A DNA stretch of 64,000 bases from JAAFIP01 sp043774625 (GTDB lineage: Bacteria; Pseudomonadota; Gammaproteobacteria; Burkholderiales; Burkholderiaceae_C), in assembly GCA_043774625.1 (NCBI GenBank), contig JAYVTG010000119.1, forward strand, positions 36,568 to 100,567, written 5' to 3'. The translations under genes were made by a program, and so were the position numbers. Below are positions 8,233-17,310 of the stretch, piece after piece. The notes under the pieces were generated by a model. The model did no database searches. It was not told the DNA's origin and was given only the letters and a program-made list of their open reading frames with translations. Every line of letters begins with the position of its first letter. Positions within the stretch are counted from its first letter, which is position 1.

Positions 8233-9486
8233 CTAAGCAGAGTGCACCACCCGCTGCGGATACGGAATCTCGATCCTCGCTGCCCGCAGTGCATGCAAGA
8301 TGGCAATGTTGATCTCGCTGCGCACGTTGAGCTGCCCGTTCTCCGGGTCACTGATCCAGAAGCACAAACTAAACTCCAGCCCGTCAGGTGCAAAATGCGC
8401 CAGGTGCGCTACGGGTTCTGGGTCTTTCAAGACGCGTTGGCAGCGCTTTGCAGATTCAATCAGAATGCCTTGAACTTTCTCCACCTCACTCGCATAGCCC
8501 ACCGTGATGTTGCTCACAATCAAGACTTTGGGGTCTGCCAAAGACAGGTTTTCTACCCGCTCGGTGATCAGTTTTTCATTGGGGATCACCGCTTCACGCC
8601 CGTTCACGGCGCGAATCAGGGTGTAGCGGGTTTTGATGTCGGCCACAATGCCTTCAAAACCGTCTACCTTCACGTTATCGCCAATCCGCATGGAGCGTTC
8701 AAACAAAATGACAAAACCGCTGACATAGTTGGACGCCAACTTTTGCAAGCCAAAACCAAGGCCCACACCCACTGCACCGCCCAATACCGACAGTGCCGTT
8801 AAATCTACACCGATGGCGGACAGCGCAAACAACAAACCCAGCAGCAACAAGACGGCGCGTACGGCGTTACCCGTGATTTTGCGCATCGACAAATCGCTGA
8901 TCGCCTCTCGCAGCACACGCCGTTCGATGGTGGACGATATCCACAACGTGACGACGATGACCAAGCCCGCAGTTAGCGTGGCTTCGATAATGCCGCGCAA
9001 GCTGACGCGGCGTTTGCCAACTGCGAACTGAATGTCTTCAAACTCGGCGAGCACTTGGGGCAGCAAGTCTGCAATCCACAAAATAGCCAAAATCCATGCT
9101 ATCCACGAGAAAAACTGCTCACCCATGCGTGCCAATTTGGATTGCGGAAAGCTCAGCGTCATGGTGCGCGCCAAAAAGCGAATGGCCACCAGGGCCATCA
9201 AAATCGGTACTGCGATCTTGAGCACCGACAAGTGCTGCCACTGCAACACCATGCGGTTGGCAGCATAGGTAAACACCAGCGCAATCAACGGAAACATCAA
9301 CCCATCTACCAGGCGTTCGCCAAACCAGACGGACTCTCCCAGCGGGTATCTGCTTGCCTTCAGCAAGCGGCCCCGCACTAGCCAGGCCAGTGCATAAGCA
9401 AGCACCAAGGCAAGGCCAAGCCCCAAAAATTCCTGCCAAATGTCTGGCTGCGCAATGTCGTGCAGCAGTTCTTCTAAATTACCCAT
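8233..9486 (-). CDS. Mechanosensitive ion channel, MscS family
   Basis: A 417-residue inner-membrane channel that opens under membrane tension and releases solutes in hypo-osmotic shock. Several N-terminal helices precede the pore helix GGAVGVGLGFGLQKLASNYVSG, which carries the glycine/alanine packing pattern of MscS. Next come the beta domain (GDNVKVDGFEGIVADI and the VIPNEKL-type motif) and the C-terminal cytosolic domain. Larger than E. coli MscS because of extra N-terminal helices, as in YnaI/YbdG-like members. It stands alone, convergent with dctM. Confidence 0.93.
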   Translation of the reverse strand: MGNLEELLHDIAQPDIWQEFLGLGLALVLAYALAWLVRGRLLKASRYPLGESVWFGERLVDGLMFPLIALVFTYAANRMVLQWQHLSVLKIAVPILMALVAIRFLARTMTLSFPQSKLARMGEQFFSWIAWILAILWIADLLPQVLAEFEDIQFAVGKRRVSLRGIIEATLTAGLVIVVTLWISSTIERRVLREAISDLSMRKITGNAVRAVLLLLGLLFALSAIGVDLTALSVLGGAVGVGLGFGLQKLASNYVSGFVILFERSMRIGDNVKVDGFEGIVADIKTRYTLIRAVNGREAVIPNEKLITERVENLSLADPKVLIVSNITVGYASEVEKVQGILIESAKRCQRVLKDPEPVAHLAHFAPDGLEFSLCFWISDPENGQLNVRSEINIAILHALRAARIEIPYPQRVVHSA

Positions 9487-9502
9487 GTAATTTCCATTGT
9501 GT

Positions 9503-10294
9503 TTACTTCCAGACAGGTTTTCGCTTTTCTACAAAGGCTCGCACGCCTTCTTGTGCAGACTCGTCCATCATGTTGGTCGCCATGGTTTGCCCGGCTAGCT
9601 GGTAGGCAGCATCCAGGCCCATGCCTTGCTGACAGTAAAAAAGCTCTTTGCCCATTTGCAATGCCAAGCGCGGTTTGGCACAAATGCTGTGTAGCAGGCG
9701 CTGTACTTGCGCATCCAGCGATGGCGCAGAATAATCTGCCGCTATTGCATTGATCAAACCGTATTGCAGTGCAGTTGTAGCGTCGATAAAGTCGCCCGTT
9801 ACCAGCATGTGCATCGCCTGCTTGGCAGACACCGTGCGCACTAGCGGCACAGACGGCGTAGAGCAAAACAAACCGTAGTTGATGCCGCTGGTGGCAAACT
9901 GTGCAACCGGCGACGCTACAGCCAGGTCGCACTGCGCCACCAATTGGCAACCCGCTGCAGTGGCCATGCCTTGCACGCGGGCTATCACAGGCACTGGCAA
10001 ATGTGCGATGCTCAGCATCATCTTGCTGCACTGCGCAAACAGGGTTTGGTAAAAGTCCAGACTGGGGTTGGCAGACATGTCTTTCAGGTTATGGCCTGGG
10101 CAAAAGGCTTTGCCGTTGGCGGCGATCACCACGGCGCGTGATGCTGGGTCTGCGGCAACCTGGTCTAATGCTTTTTGCATGGCGGCAATCATCTCACCGC
10201 CCAGCGCGTTAAAGTTGGCAGGTGTGTTGAGTGTGAGTGTGTGTACACCGCGTGCATCGCGTATGTGCAGCAGTATATCAGTATCATTTTTCAT
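9503..10294 (-). CDS. Enoyl-CoA hydratase/isomerase family protein
   Basis: A 263-residue crotonase-fold protein that hydrates enoyl-CoA or isomerises acyl-CoA. The oxyanion-hole motifs are visible: the N-terminal VIAANGKAFCPGHNLKDM segment and the later RVQGMATAAGCQLVAQCDLAVAS. The C-terminal end AFVEKRKPVW is typical. The ATG at 10294 has only a weak AGG upstream; an alternative start five codons earlier lies next to a 41-bp repeat copy. Probably a beta-oxidation or amino-acid catabolic enzyme; the exact substrate is unknown. Confidence 0.9.
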   Translation of the reverse strand: MKNDTDILLHIRDARGVHTLTLNTPANFNALGGEMIAAMQKALDQVAADPASRAVVIAANGKAFCPGHNLKDMSANPSLDFYQTLFAQCSKMMLSIAHLPVPVIARVQGMATAAGCQLVAQCDLAVASPVAQFATSGINYGLFCSTPSVPLVRTVSAKQAMHMLVTGDFIDATTALQYGLINAIAADYSAPSLDAQVQRLLHSICAKPRLALQMGKELFYCQQGMGLDAAYQLAGQTMATNMMDESAQEGVRAFVEKRKPVWK

Positions 10295-10310
10295 ATAAAA
10301 ACCTATCAAA

Positions 10311-10351
10311 GCCAGCGTGGAATATGCGCGAGCAGCTACTTTTTTTGTAGC
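10311..10351 (+). repeat. 41-bp repeat, copy R4, intergenic
   Basis: Full copy between the HDAC-like gene and the enoyl-CoA hydratase gene, 16 bases upstream of the latter's start on the minus strand. The 3' half GCTACTTTTTTTGTAGC is a five-base hairpin. Confidence 0.9.
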
Positions 10352-10365
10352 ATTCAGAAGTTAAA

Positions 10366-11316
10366 TCATACACCAGCCAACACCCTGATGTGCGCTTCCA
10401 CACAGCGGCCCAGTGCACCCAGTGCATAGCCACCCTCCAGGCAACTCACTATGCGGCCGTTGGCATGCCGCTTGGCTATTTGCATGATCTGCTCGGTCAT
10501 CCACACGTAGTCTTGCTCTACCAATCCTAGTTGACCCAACTCGTCTTCGCGGTGTGCGTCAAAGCCCGCGCTGATAAAAATCATCTCGGGTTGGAAAGCA
10601 TCCAGTCGTGGCAACAACACGTGTACAAACATCTCTCGCACAGCCTTGCCTTGTGTGTAGGCGGGTACAGGCAGATTCAACATATTGGTGGCTTTGCTGT
10701 CTTTACCGCTGTAGGGGTACAACGGGTCTTGAAAAATCCCCACCATCAGTGTGCGGGCATCGCCCGTCAAAATATCTTCGGTGCCGTTGCCGTGGTGTAC
10801 GTCAAAGTCCACCACAGCCACTCGCTTCAAGCCATGGCGTTCGAGTGCATATTTGGCGGCGATGGCCACATTGTTAAAAAAGCAAAAACCCATGGCTTTG
10901 TCACGGCAGGCATGGTGACCAGGGGGGCGAATGGAGCAAAACGCGTTAGCCAGTTCGCCCGCCATCACAGCGTCGGTGGCGGCTACAGCAGCACCCGCAG
11001 CGCGCAAGGCTGCCTGGTAGGTATGCTGGTTGATGGCAGTATCAGGGTCAATCTGCAGATGGGCACTTCCGCCTGCGGCCATCTCTTCATTCAATCGTGT
11101 GCCTAAACCTTGCAGCGCAGCCACATGCATGCGCGAATGCGCCAGCTCTATGTCGCTTGGGCTAGCCAGCGGGGCTTGCTTAGGGGTCAAAAAGTCGCTT
11201 AAGCCGCTGGCAATCAAGCGGTCATTGATCGCGTCTAGCCGCTCGGGGCATTCAGGGTGGCCGTCGCCTATCTCGTGGAGATGGCATTCGCGGTGGGTGT
11301 AAAAACCAGTAGTCAT
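10366..11316 (-). CDS. Histone deacetylase-like amidohydrolase
   Basis: A 316-residue zinc-dependent deacetylase of the class II HDAC / acetylpolyamine amidohydrolase superfamily. The full catalytic set is visible: IRPPGHHA (the two general-base histidines), DFDVHHGNGTEDI (zinc ligands Asp and His) and SAGFDAHREDELG (zinc ligand Asp). Such bacterial enzymes act on acetylated lysines or polyamines in the cytoplasm; the substrate here is unknown. Start chosen at ATG 11316; a GTG six codons upstream is also possible. Divergent from the moxR operon, with 46 bases between the chosen starts. Confidence 0.93.
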   Translation of the reverse strand: MTTGFYTHRECHLHEIGDGHPECPERLDAINDRLIASGLSDFLTPKQAPLASPSDIELAHSRMHVAALQGLGTRLNEEMAAGGSAHLQIDPDTAINQHTYQAALRAAGAAVAATDAVMAGELANAFCSIRPPGHHACRDKAMGFCFFNNVAIAAKYALERHGLKRVAVVDFDVHHGNGTEDILTGDARTLMVGIFQDPLYPYSGKDSKATNMLNLPVPAYTQGKAVREMFVHVLLPRLDAFQPEMIFISAGFDAHREDELGQLGLVEQDYVWMTEQIMQIAKRHANGRIVSCLEGGYALGALGRCVEAHIRVLAGV

Positions 11317-11362
11317 AACCTGTGTCTGTTCCACGGTGTTGATTTTCGGGTATCGTTAATCT

Positions 11363-12304
11363 ATGGATATCCCACAAATAAATCAGTTACTTCAACAACT
11401 TCTGGCACAGCTTAACACGGTGATCGTGGGTAAACCTACCCAGGTGCAAGACTGCGTGGTGTGCTTGCTGGCTGGTGGCCACTTGCTGATAGAAGACGTG
11501 CCTGGCGTAGGCAAAACCACGCTGGCACACGCCCTGTCGCGCAGCTTTGGTTTGCAATTTTCTCGCGTGCAATTTACGGCAGACTTGATGCCCAGCGACT
11601 TGACGGGTGTGTCGGTGTACGAACGCAAAAACGGCGACGGCCAAGGCAGCTTTGTCTTTCACCCCGGCCCCCTGTTTGCGCAGGTGCTGCTGGCCGACGA
11701 AATCAACCGCGCCAGCCCCAAAACCCAGTCTGCGCTGCTGGAGGCGATGGAAGAAAAACAGGTCACCGCCGAAGGCCAAACCCGCCCTCTACCTGAACCG
11801 TTTTTCGTCATCGCCACACAAAACCCCCACGACCAGCTTGGCACCTACGCTCTGCCCGAAAGCCAGCTTGACCGTTTTTTAATGCGCATCAGCCTGGGTT
11901 ACCCCGACCGCGCGGCAGAGCGGCAACTGCTGGCAGGCGTAGAACGGCGCGGCTTGGTAGATGCACTGCCTGCCGTATTTAACCAAGCCGCGTTGCTGGC
12001 AGCACAGCAAGCCGTACAAAAAATCCACGCCGCCGACCCGCTATTGAACTATGTGCAAGACCTGATAGCCGCTACACGCAATGGGCGCTGGTTTTTGCAA
12101 GGCCTGTCGCCCCGCGCTGGTATAGCGCTGATACGCGCAGCCAAGGCGCAGGCCTTGCTGGCCGGGCGGGACTACGTAGCACCTGACGACGTGCAAGCTA
12201 TCTTGCCGCAAACCATTGCGCACCGGATGATTCCGGTGGCAGATGCAGGGCGAGGTGCAGTGGAGCAGGTGCGGGCGATGGTGCAGGCGGTGGGGTTGGC
12301 TTGA
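11363..12304 (+). CDS. MoxR-family AAA+ ATPase
   Basis: A 313-residue AAA+ chaperone-like ATPase. Walker A is GVGKTTLAHAL, Walker B VLLADEINRASPKTQSALLEAMEE, then the sensor-1 region VIATQNPHDQLGTYALPESQLDRF and the sensor-2 region GLSPRAG. MoxR proteins work with DUF58 and von Willebrand factor or transglutaminase partners in protein-complex assembly or envelope stress. Here the next two genes are exactly DUF58 and a membrane transglutaminase, in one plus-strand operon. Confidence 0.95.
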   Translation: MDIPQINQLLQQLLAQLNTVIVGKPTQVQDCVVCLLAGGHLLIEDVPGVGKTTLAHALSRSFGLQFSRVQFTADLMPSDLTGVSVYERKNGDGQGSFVFHPGPLFAQVLLADEINRASPKTQSALLEAMEEKQVTAEGQTRPLPEPFFVIATQNPHDQLGTYALPESQLDRFLMRISLGYPDRAAERQLLAGVERRGLVDALPAVFNQAALLAAQQAVQKIHAADPLLNYVQDLIAATRNGRWFLQGLSPRAGIALIRAAKAQALLAGRDYVAPDDVQAILPQTIAHRMIPVADAGRGAVEQVRAMVQAVGLA

Positions 12305-12314
12305 GAGGCACGTC

Positions 12315-13277
12315 GTGATCTCGCTCATCCGCACCCGCTTTCGCCAATGGTGGCAAAGCAGGCTGCCGCTCACTGACACCATGCTGCTCACGCAGCGCAA
12401 CGTGTACATCCTGCCTACACGCCCCGGCTGGATGTTGGCGTTAACGTTATTGGTGCTGCTGGTCGCGTCGATCAATTACCAGCTCAATTTAGGTTATCTG
12501 CTGACCTTTATGCTGGCGGGCGCCGCGGTGGTGGGCATGCATGTGTGCCATGGCAACTTGCGCGGTCTTACTATGCATTTGGTAGCGCCTGGCGCACAAT
12601 TTGCGGGGGCTACTGCACCTTTTTGCATCCAATTGAGCCATGAACGCAGCAGCATTCGGCACAGCATTGGCATGAGCCTGCTGGACAACCCGCATTGGGC
12701 CTGGACGGATGTGCCTGCGCAGGGCAGCGCCGTGGTGCAGGTAGGCTTTAAGCCCGCGCAGCGTGGTTTGCACCACCTGCCCACTTTGACAGCGGAGACG
12801 CGCTTTCCGCTGGGTACGTTTCGGGTATGGACGGTGTGGCGGCCCAAGGCGCAGGTGCTGGTGTACCCCGCACCCGAGGCGCATGCCCCGCCTCTGCCCC
12901 CTGGCGAGCCGCGCGCAGGCGGTGCTATGGCCCGCCATGCGCAAAACACGGGTGAATTTGACGGCGTGCGTGCATACAGACGGGGCGACCCGCTCAAACT
13001 GGTGGTGTGGAAGAAGGCTGCCAAAAGCTTTGCCAGCGGGTCGGGCGAACTCGTCAGCCGCGACACGCAGCAAGCGCAGCGGCATGAGCTGTGGCTGGAC
13101 TTTGCCAGCTGTGGCCATGCCGATACAGAACATAAACTCAGCCGCCTGACGGCGTGGGTCATCACGGCGCAAGACCAAGGCCTAGATTACGGCTTGCGCT
13201 TGCCTAACCGCGAGATAAAGCCGGGCCAGGGTGAGGGGCACAAACGGCAATGCCTGGAGGCGCTGGCCTTATGCTGA
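12315..13277 (+). CDS. DUF58 domain protein
   Basis: A 320-residue protein with two N-terminal membrane helices (GWMLALTLLVLLVASINYQL and LGYLLTFMLAGAAVVGMHVC) and a DUF58 domain, whose usual signature appears as GEFDGVRAYRRGDPLKLVVWK. DUF58 proteins partner MoxR ATPases. The GTG at 12315 is preferred: it has GAGAGG seven bases upstream and starts ten bases after the moxR stop. A longer frame overlaps moxR and is unlikely. Ends 34 bases before the transglutaminase start. Confidence 0.88.
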   Translation: MISLIRTRFRQWWQSRLPLTDTMLLTQRNVYILPTRPGWMLALTLLVLLVASINYQLNLGYLLTFMLAGAAVVGMHVCHGNLRGLTMHLVAPGAQFAGATAPFCIQLSHERSSIRHSIGMSLLDNPHWAWTDVPAQGSAVVQVGFKPAQRGLHHLPTLTAETRFPLGTFRVWTVWRPKAQVLVYPAPEAHAPPLPPGEPRAGGAMARHAQNTGEFDGVRAYRRGDPLKLVVWKKAAKSFASGSGELVSRDTQQAQRHELWLDFASCGHADTEHKLSRLTAWVITAQDQGLDYGLRLPNREIKPGQGEGHKRQCLEALALC

Positions 13278-13311
13278 AGCAATCCGCCCACTCAACAGAT
13301 GCTCAAGCATC

Positions 13312-15324
13312 ATGAACCAGCTAAACAACCTGCCCCGCGACGCACGCGATACGCTGTTTTTGCTGCTGGTGATTGCTTGGGTCGTCTTGCCGCAAATCAG
13401 CGCCTTGCCTTTATGGTGCAGCTTGCTGGCGGGTGGCGTGCTGCTGTGGCGCGGCAAGCTGGCCTTTGACAGTGCACCGCTACCCAATGCCTGGTGGCGG
13501 CTGGGCTTGCTGGCGGTAGCCATTGCCGCCACCATCTTCACCCACAAAACCTTGCTGGGCCGCGATGCAGGCGTCACACTGATTGTGGTATTGCTCACAC
13601 TCAAAACACTGGAACTGAGAGCCAGGAGAGATGCCTTCGTCATTTTCTTTTTGGGTTTTTTCACCATGCTCACCAACTTCTTTTTTTCGCAGTCTCTGCT
13701 GACTGCTGCTGCGATGTTGATAGCGCTGATGGGCTTGCTGACAGCGCTGGTCAACGCGCACATGCAGGTGGGCAAACCACCGCTTATTCAACCCGCCAAG
13801 GTTGCAGGCAAGATGGTGCTGTTGGGTGCACCGATCATGGCGGTGTTGTTTATGCTATTCCCACGGCTGGCGCCGCTGTGGGGCATTCCGAGTGACGGTA
13901 TGACGGGACGTAGTGGTCTGTCTAACAGCATGCAGGTAGGCACCATTGCCAAGCTAGCGCTAGACGATTCGATTGCCATGCGCATCAAGTTTGAAGGCCA
14001 ACCGCCCGAACAAAGAGACATGTACTTTCGCGGCCCCGTGTTTGCCAGCTTTGATGGGCGAGAGTGGCGGCCCAGCACATCGCAACTGTCGCGCCGTTTT
14101 TTTGTACCGCCTGATTTAAAAACGACAAGCACGCCTATCAAGTACCAAGTCACACTAGACCCAACCAACCGCCCATGGATTTTTGTTCTGGAAGCTGCGT
14201 CCAGCAAACCCGTAGTGCCTGGCTATGAAACAACGATGACCAGCGAACTGATGTGGCTGACGGACAAACCGATCACCGACATTATTCGCTACAAAGCTGA
14301 GAGCAGCATAGCGTTCAGCCACGGCCCTGTAAAAACTACTATTGGTCTGCAAGATTTTATAGAATTGCCCGCCAGCTTTAACCCGCGCACTTTGCAACTG
14401 GCTGCCGACATGCGGCGCGACCCACGCTTTGCACAAGCAGACGCATCCGTTTTAGTGCCCGAAGTATTGACCCGCTTACGCACTGGCGGCTACACCTACA
14501 CACTGGAACCCGGCGTGTATGGCCAGCACACGGCAGACGAATTCTGGTTTGACAAGAAAGAAGGTTTTTGCGAACACATCGCATCCAGCTTCGTCATCCT
14601 GATGCGCGCGCTGGACGTGCCTGCACGCATCGTCACCGGCTACCAGGGCGGCGAGATGAATAGCGTAGACGGTTTTTGGACCGTGCGCCAAAGCGACGCG
14701 CACGCCTGGGCCGAGGTGTGGCAACCTGGCACAGGCTGGCTGCGAGTAGACCCCACCAGTGCCGTCGCCCCAGGCCGCACAGGTACGTTTGACCGGCTGG
14801 TAGCACCGCGCGGTGTGGTGGCCAATGCATTTGGCACGGTGCTCAGCCCCAGCCTGATTGCACAGCTGCGTGCTGGCTGGGAGGCTGTCAACAACGGCTG
14901 GAACCAATGGGTGCTGAACTACAGCCAAAGCAAGCAGCTAGACCTCTTGAAAAACATCGGCTTTGAATCGCCCAGTTGGCAAGATTTAAGCTACCTGCTC
15001 ATCGGTATCATCGTCGCAGTCAGCCTGGTGGGTGCAGCGTGGACGCTGTACGCACGTAGCCAGCATGACCCGTGGCTGCGGCTACTCTACAAAGCGCGCA
15101 AAACACTGGCTGTAGCCGGTTTGCCCAGCACTGAAGCTACACCGCCGCGCGAACTGGCGCACCGCGCCCGCGCCCTGTGGGGCGACACCGCCAACAGCTT
15201 GCACGACTGGTTGCTACGTTTGGAAGCATTGCGCTATGCACCAAAGGCGCAAACCAGCCCCAGCTTGGCTACACTTCGTGGACAATTTAAGCAACTCAAA
15301 CCGTTGCCAAGTATCAAAGCTTGA
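13312..15324 (+). CDS. Membrane transglutaminase-like protein (TgpA type)
   Basis: A 670-residue inner-membrane protein with about six N-terminal helices, a DUF3488-type linker, a periplasmic transglutaminase-like domain and a C-terminal helix near LSYLLIGIIVAVSLVGAAW. The cysteine-protease-like triad is visible: Cys in KEGFCEHIASSFV, His in SDAHAWAEVW and Asp in LRVDPTSAV. The arrangement matches Pseudomonas TgpA, encoded with MoxR and DUF58 partners. The ATG at 13312 starts the family N-terminus MNQLNNLPRDARDTL; longer starts overlap the DUF58 gene. Confidence 0.92.
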   Translation: MNQLNNLPRDARDTLFLLLVIAWVVLPQISALPLWCSLLAGGVLLWRGKLAFDSAPLPNAWWRLGLLAVAIAATIFTHKTLLGRDAGVTLIVVLLTLKTLELRARRDAFVIFFLGFFTMLTNFFFSQSLLTAAAMLIALMGLLTALVNAHMQVGKPPLIQPAKVAGKMVLLGAPIMAVLFMLFPRLAPLWGIPSDGMTGRSGLSNSMQVGTIAKLALDDSIAMRIKFEGQPPEQRDMYFRGPVFASFDGREWRPSTSQLSRRFFVPPDLKTTSTPIKYQVTLDPTNRPWIFVLEAASSKPVVPGYETTMTSELMWLTDKPITDIIRYKAESSIAFSHGPVKTTIGLQDFIELPASFNPRTLQLAADMRRDPRFAQADASVLVPEVLTRLRTGGYTYTLEPGVYGQHTADEFWFDKKEGFCEHIASSFVILMRALDVPARIVTGYQGGEMNSVDGFWTVRQSDAHAWAEVWQPGTGWLRVDPTSAVAPGRTGTFDRLVAPRGVVANAFGTVLSPSLIAQLRAGWEAVNNGWNQWVLNYSQSKQLDLLKNIGFESPSWQDLSYLLIGIIVAVSLVGAAWTLYARSQHDPWLRLLYKARKTLAVAGLPSTEATPPRELAHRARALWGDTANSLHDWLLRLEALRYAPKAQTSPSLATLRGQFKQLKPLPSIKA

Positions 15325-15361
15325 ACAGACTAACTTTTTTGCCAGTGACCCGCACAGCCCC

Positions 15362-16468
15362 ATGACGCAACCCTCTCCATTTCGGTTCAAGCTAAAATCA
15401 AAACTGATTGTTGCTACATTTTTTGTAGCTGCTTGCGCAGTATCTACGCTGGCTATAGCCCAAAAACCACTTAAAAAACCCACTATCAGCCAGGCGATGG
15501 GCGAAGCCTATGCCAGTAAAGAAGAAGCCATGCAGTTTGCCGATGATGTCGCCGAGCGGCGTAATCTGGACCGTGAATGGGTGCGCCAAGCCATCGGCCA
15601 GTCCCACTTCGTCCCCGCCGTTGCGCGTCTGATGCGCCCGCCCACCACCACCTTCGTCAAAAACTGGCGCGTGTACCGCAGCCGGTTTATTGACGCCGTA
15701 CGCATACAAGCAGGCGTGCGCTTTTGGCGGCAGAACGCCGCTGCGCTGGAGCGAGCCGAGAAGGAATACGGCGTGCCTGCAGAAATTATTGTCGGCATCA
15801 TCGGTGTAGAAACCATCTATGGCCGCGACGTAGGTACGTTTCGCGTGATGGACGCTTTGAGCACACTGGCGTTTGACTTTCCCAAAACCGACAAGCGCGA
15901 CCGCACGCAGTTTTTCAAGGACGAGCTGGAGCAATTGCTGTCTTTAGCCAACCGCACCGGCACCGACCCGCTGGACTACAGGGGCAGCTACGCAGGTGCG
16001 ATGGGTCTGGGCCAGTTCATGCCCAGCAGTTGGGTCAAGTACGCGGTGGACTTTGATGGTGACGGCAAGGTAGATCTATTCAATTCCAGCGCCGACGCGA
16101 TTGGCTCGGTAGCCAATTACTTCAAAGCCTTCAACTGGCAACCAGGCATGCCCACACACTTTGCGGTGTCGTTTGACCGCAGCAAGCTGGACATGGACGC
16201 GCTGATGGCACCCGACATTTTGCCCAGCTTTAGCGTGGACAGTTTTCAGGCCAAGGGCGCTGTGTTAACAGGTGACGCGTTGGAGTTCAAAGGCCCGTTG
16301 GCATTGATTGAACTGCTCAACGGCGATGTTTCCAAAGGCGGTTTGGCTCCCCAATATGTGGCGGGCACAGAGAATTTTTATGCAATCACTCGGTATAACT
16401 GGAGCAGCTACTACGCTATGTCGGTGATTGAGCTGGGGGCTGAGGTGAAGGCGGCTTTGGGGCGCTAA
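15362..16468 (+). CDS. mltB: Lytic murein transglycosylase B
   Basis: A 368-residue periplasmic enzyme that cleaves peptidoglycan to 1,6-anhydromuropeptides. The catalytic Glu lies in IIVGIIGVETIYGRDVGTF, with the family motif YAGAMGLGQFMPSSW and the Ca-binding-like DFDGDGKVDLF. The N-terminus is a Sec signal peptide whose hydrophobic core, residues 18-31 (A-T-F-F-V-A-A-C-A-V-S-T-L-A), is encoded entirely by a copy of the 41-bp dispersed repeat read antisense. The embedded Cys could suggest a lipobox, but the preceding hydrophobic stretch is short, so ordinary cleavage near AIAQ is likelier. Last of the moxR-direction genes. Confidence 0.93.
   Translation: MTQPSPFRFKLKSKLIVATFFVAACAVSTLAIAQKPLKKPTISQAMGEAYASKEEAMQFADDVAERRNLDREWVRQAIGQSHFVPAVARLMRPPTTTFVKNWRVYRSRFIDAVRIQAGVRFWRQNAAALERAEKEYGVPAEIIVGIIGVETIYGRDVGTFRVMDALSTLAFDFPKTDKRDRTQFFKDELEQLLSLANRTGTDPLDYRGSYAGAMGLGQFMPSSWVKYAVDFDGDGKVDLFNSSADAIGSVANYFKAFNWQPGMPTHFAVSFDRSKLDMDALMAPDILPSFSVDSFQAKGAVLTGDALEFKGPLALIELLNGDVSKGGLAPQYVAGTENFYAITRYNWSSYYAMSVIELGAEVKAALGR
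15413..15453 (-). repeat. 41-bp repeat, copy R5, forms the mltB signal peptide
   Basis: Full copy, antisense to mltB, read as A-T-F-F-V-A-A-C-A-V-S-T-L-A. The repeat end GCTACATTTTTTGTAGC makes a five-base hairpin. Confidence 0.92.
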
Positions 16469-16527
16469 GTTTTCTTTCGACGATGGCAGCGCGATAAAAA
16501 GCGTCGCTTGACCGCAGGGGGACCGAA

Positions 16528-17298
16528 TTAGCGCATGGCCTCAACCGGTGCGCCACCCATAGCGGCCGCATGGCCACCACCCAAAAACAAACGTTCTATA
16601 TGGGGGTCAGCCAGCAGTTCACTGGCTTTCTTGTGCAGCACGCAGCGGCCAGATTCAAGCGCTACGGTTTCATCAGAAATTTTCAACGCGCTTTTCACGT
16701 TTTGTTCCACCATCAAAACGGTGGCGCCCTGCTCTACCAGTTTGCGCAGCAGCTTGAATACATCAGCTACGACTATTGGTGACAGGCCGATGGATGGTTC
16801 GTCAATCAACAGCACTTTGGGGCGCAACAGCAAAGCACGGCCAATTTCTAGCTGCTTTTGCTCGCCGCCGCTCAAGGCGGATGCTTGAGAATGCAAACGC
16901 TCCTTCAATCGCGGAAAGAGCTCCAGCACTTGCGGGATGCGCTCATGCGTGGTCTTGGTGCCCAGGGTGATGCCGCCCAATTCGAGGTTTTGCCACACGG
17001 TCAACTGGCCAAACAGGTTGCGCCCCTGCGGCACAAAGGCAATGCCTTGCGCCAGCAATGCCTTTTGCGTAGCACCAGAAATGTCTACGCCGTTAAACAA
17101 TACCTTGCCTTGCCTTGGTTTGAGCAAACCAAACAGGGTTTTGAGTACTGTGGATTTGCCTGCACCGTTGGGGCCAATCAGCAAGGTGATAGCCTGGCGG
17201 CGGATTTTCAGGTTCAGGTTGTTCAGGATCATGAAGTCCTTGTAGCCTGCTACCACGTCGTTAAATTCGATGCACACGTCTTGTGGGTCCATGTTCAT
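16528..17298 (-). CDS. livF: Branched-chain amino acid-type ABC transporter ATPase (LivF)
   Basis: A 256-residue cytoplasmic ATPase. Walker A is GPNGAGKSTVLK, the signature ALSGGEQKQLEIGRAL, Walker B VLLIDEPSIGLSPI, and the H-loop analogue follows VLMVEQNVKSAL, as usual in LivF. It is the last gene of livK-livH-livM-livG-livF on the minus strand. The C-terminal tail GGGHAAAMGGAPVEAMR is slightly long. The solute is unknown; an IclR gene divergent from livK suggests regulated uptake of an aromatic or organic acid as readily as amino acids. Confidence 0.93.
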   Translation of the reverse strand: MNMDPQDVCIEFNDVVAGYKDFMILNNLNLKIRRQAITLLIGPNGAGKSTVLKTLFGLLKPRQGKVLFNGVDISGATQKALLAQGIAFVPQGRNLFGQLTVWQNLELGGITLGTKTTHERIPQVLELFPRLKERLHSQASALSGGEQKQLEIGRALLLRPKVLLIDEPSIGLSPIVVADVFKLLRKLVEQGATVLMVEQNVKSALKISDETVALESGRCVLHKKASELLADPHIERLFLGGGHAAAMGGAPVEAMR

Positions 17299-17310
17299 TT
17301 TTCTCTATCC

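Noticed and set aside
12064..12092. Another copy of the 41-bp repeat in moxR
   Set aside because: Only a loose match (GATAGCCGCTACACGC); the residues LIAATRNGRW fit the MoxR family, so it is ordinary coding sequence.
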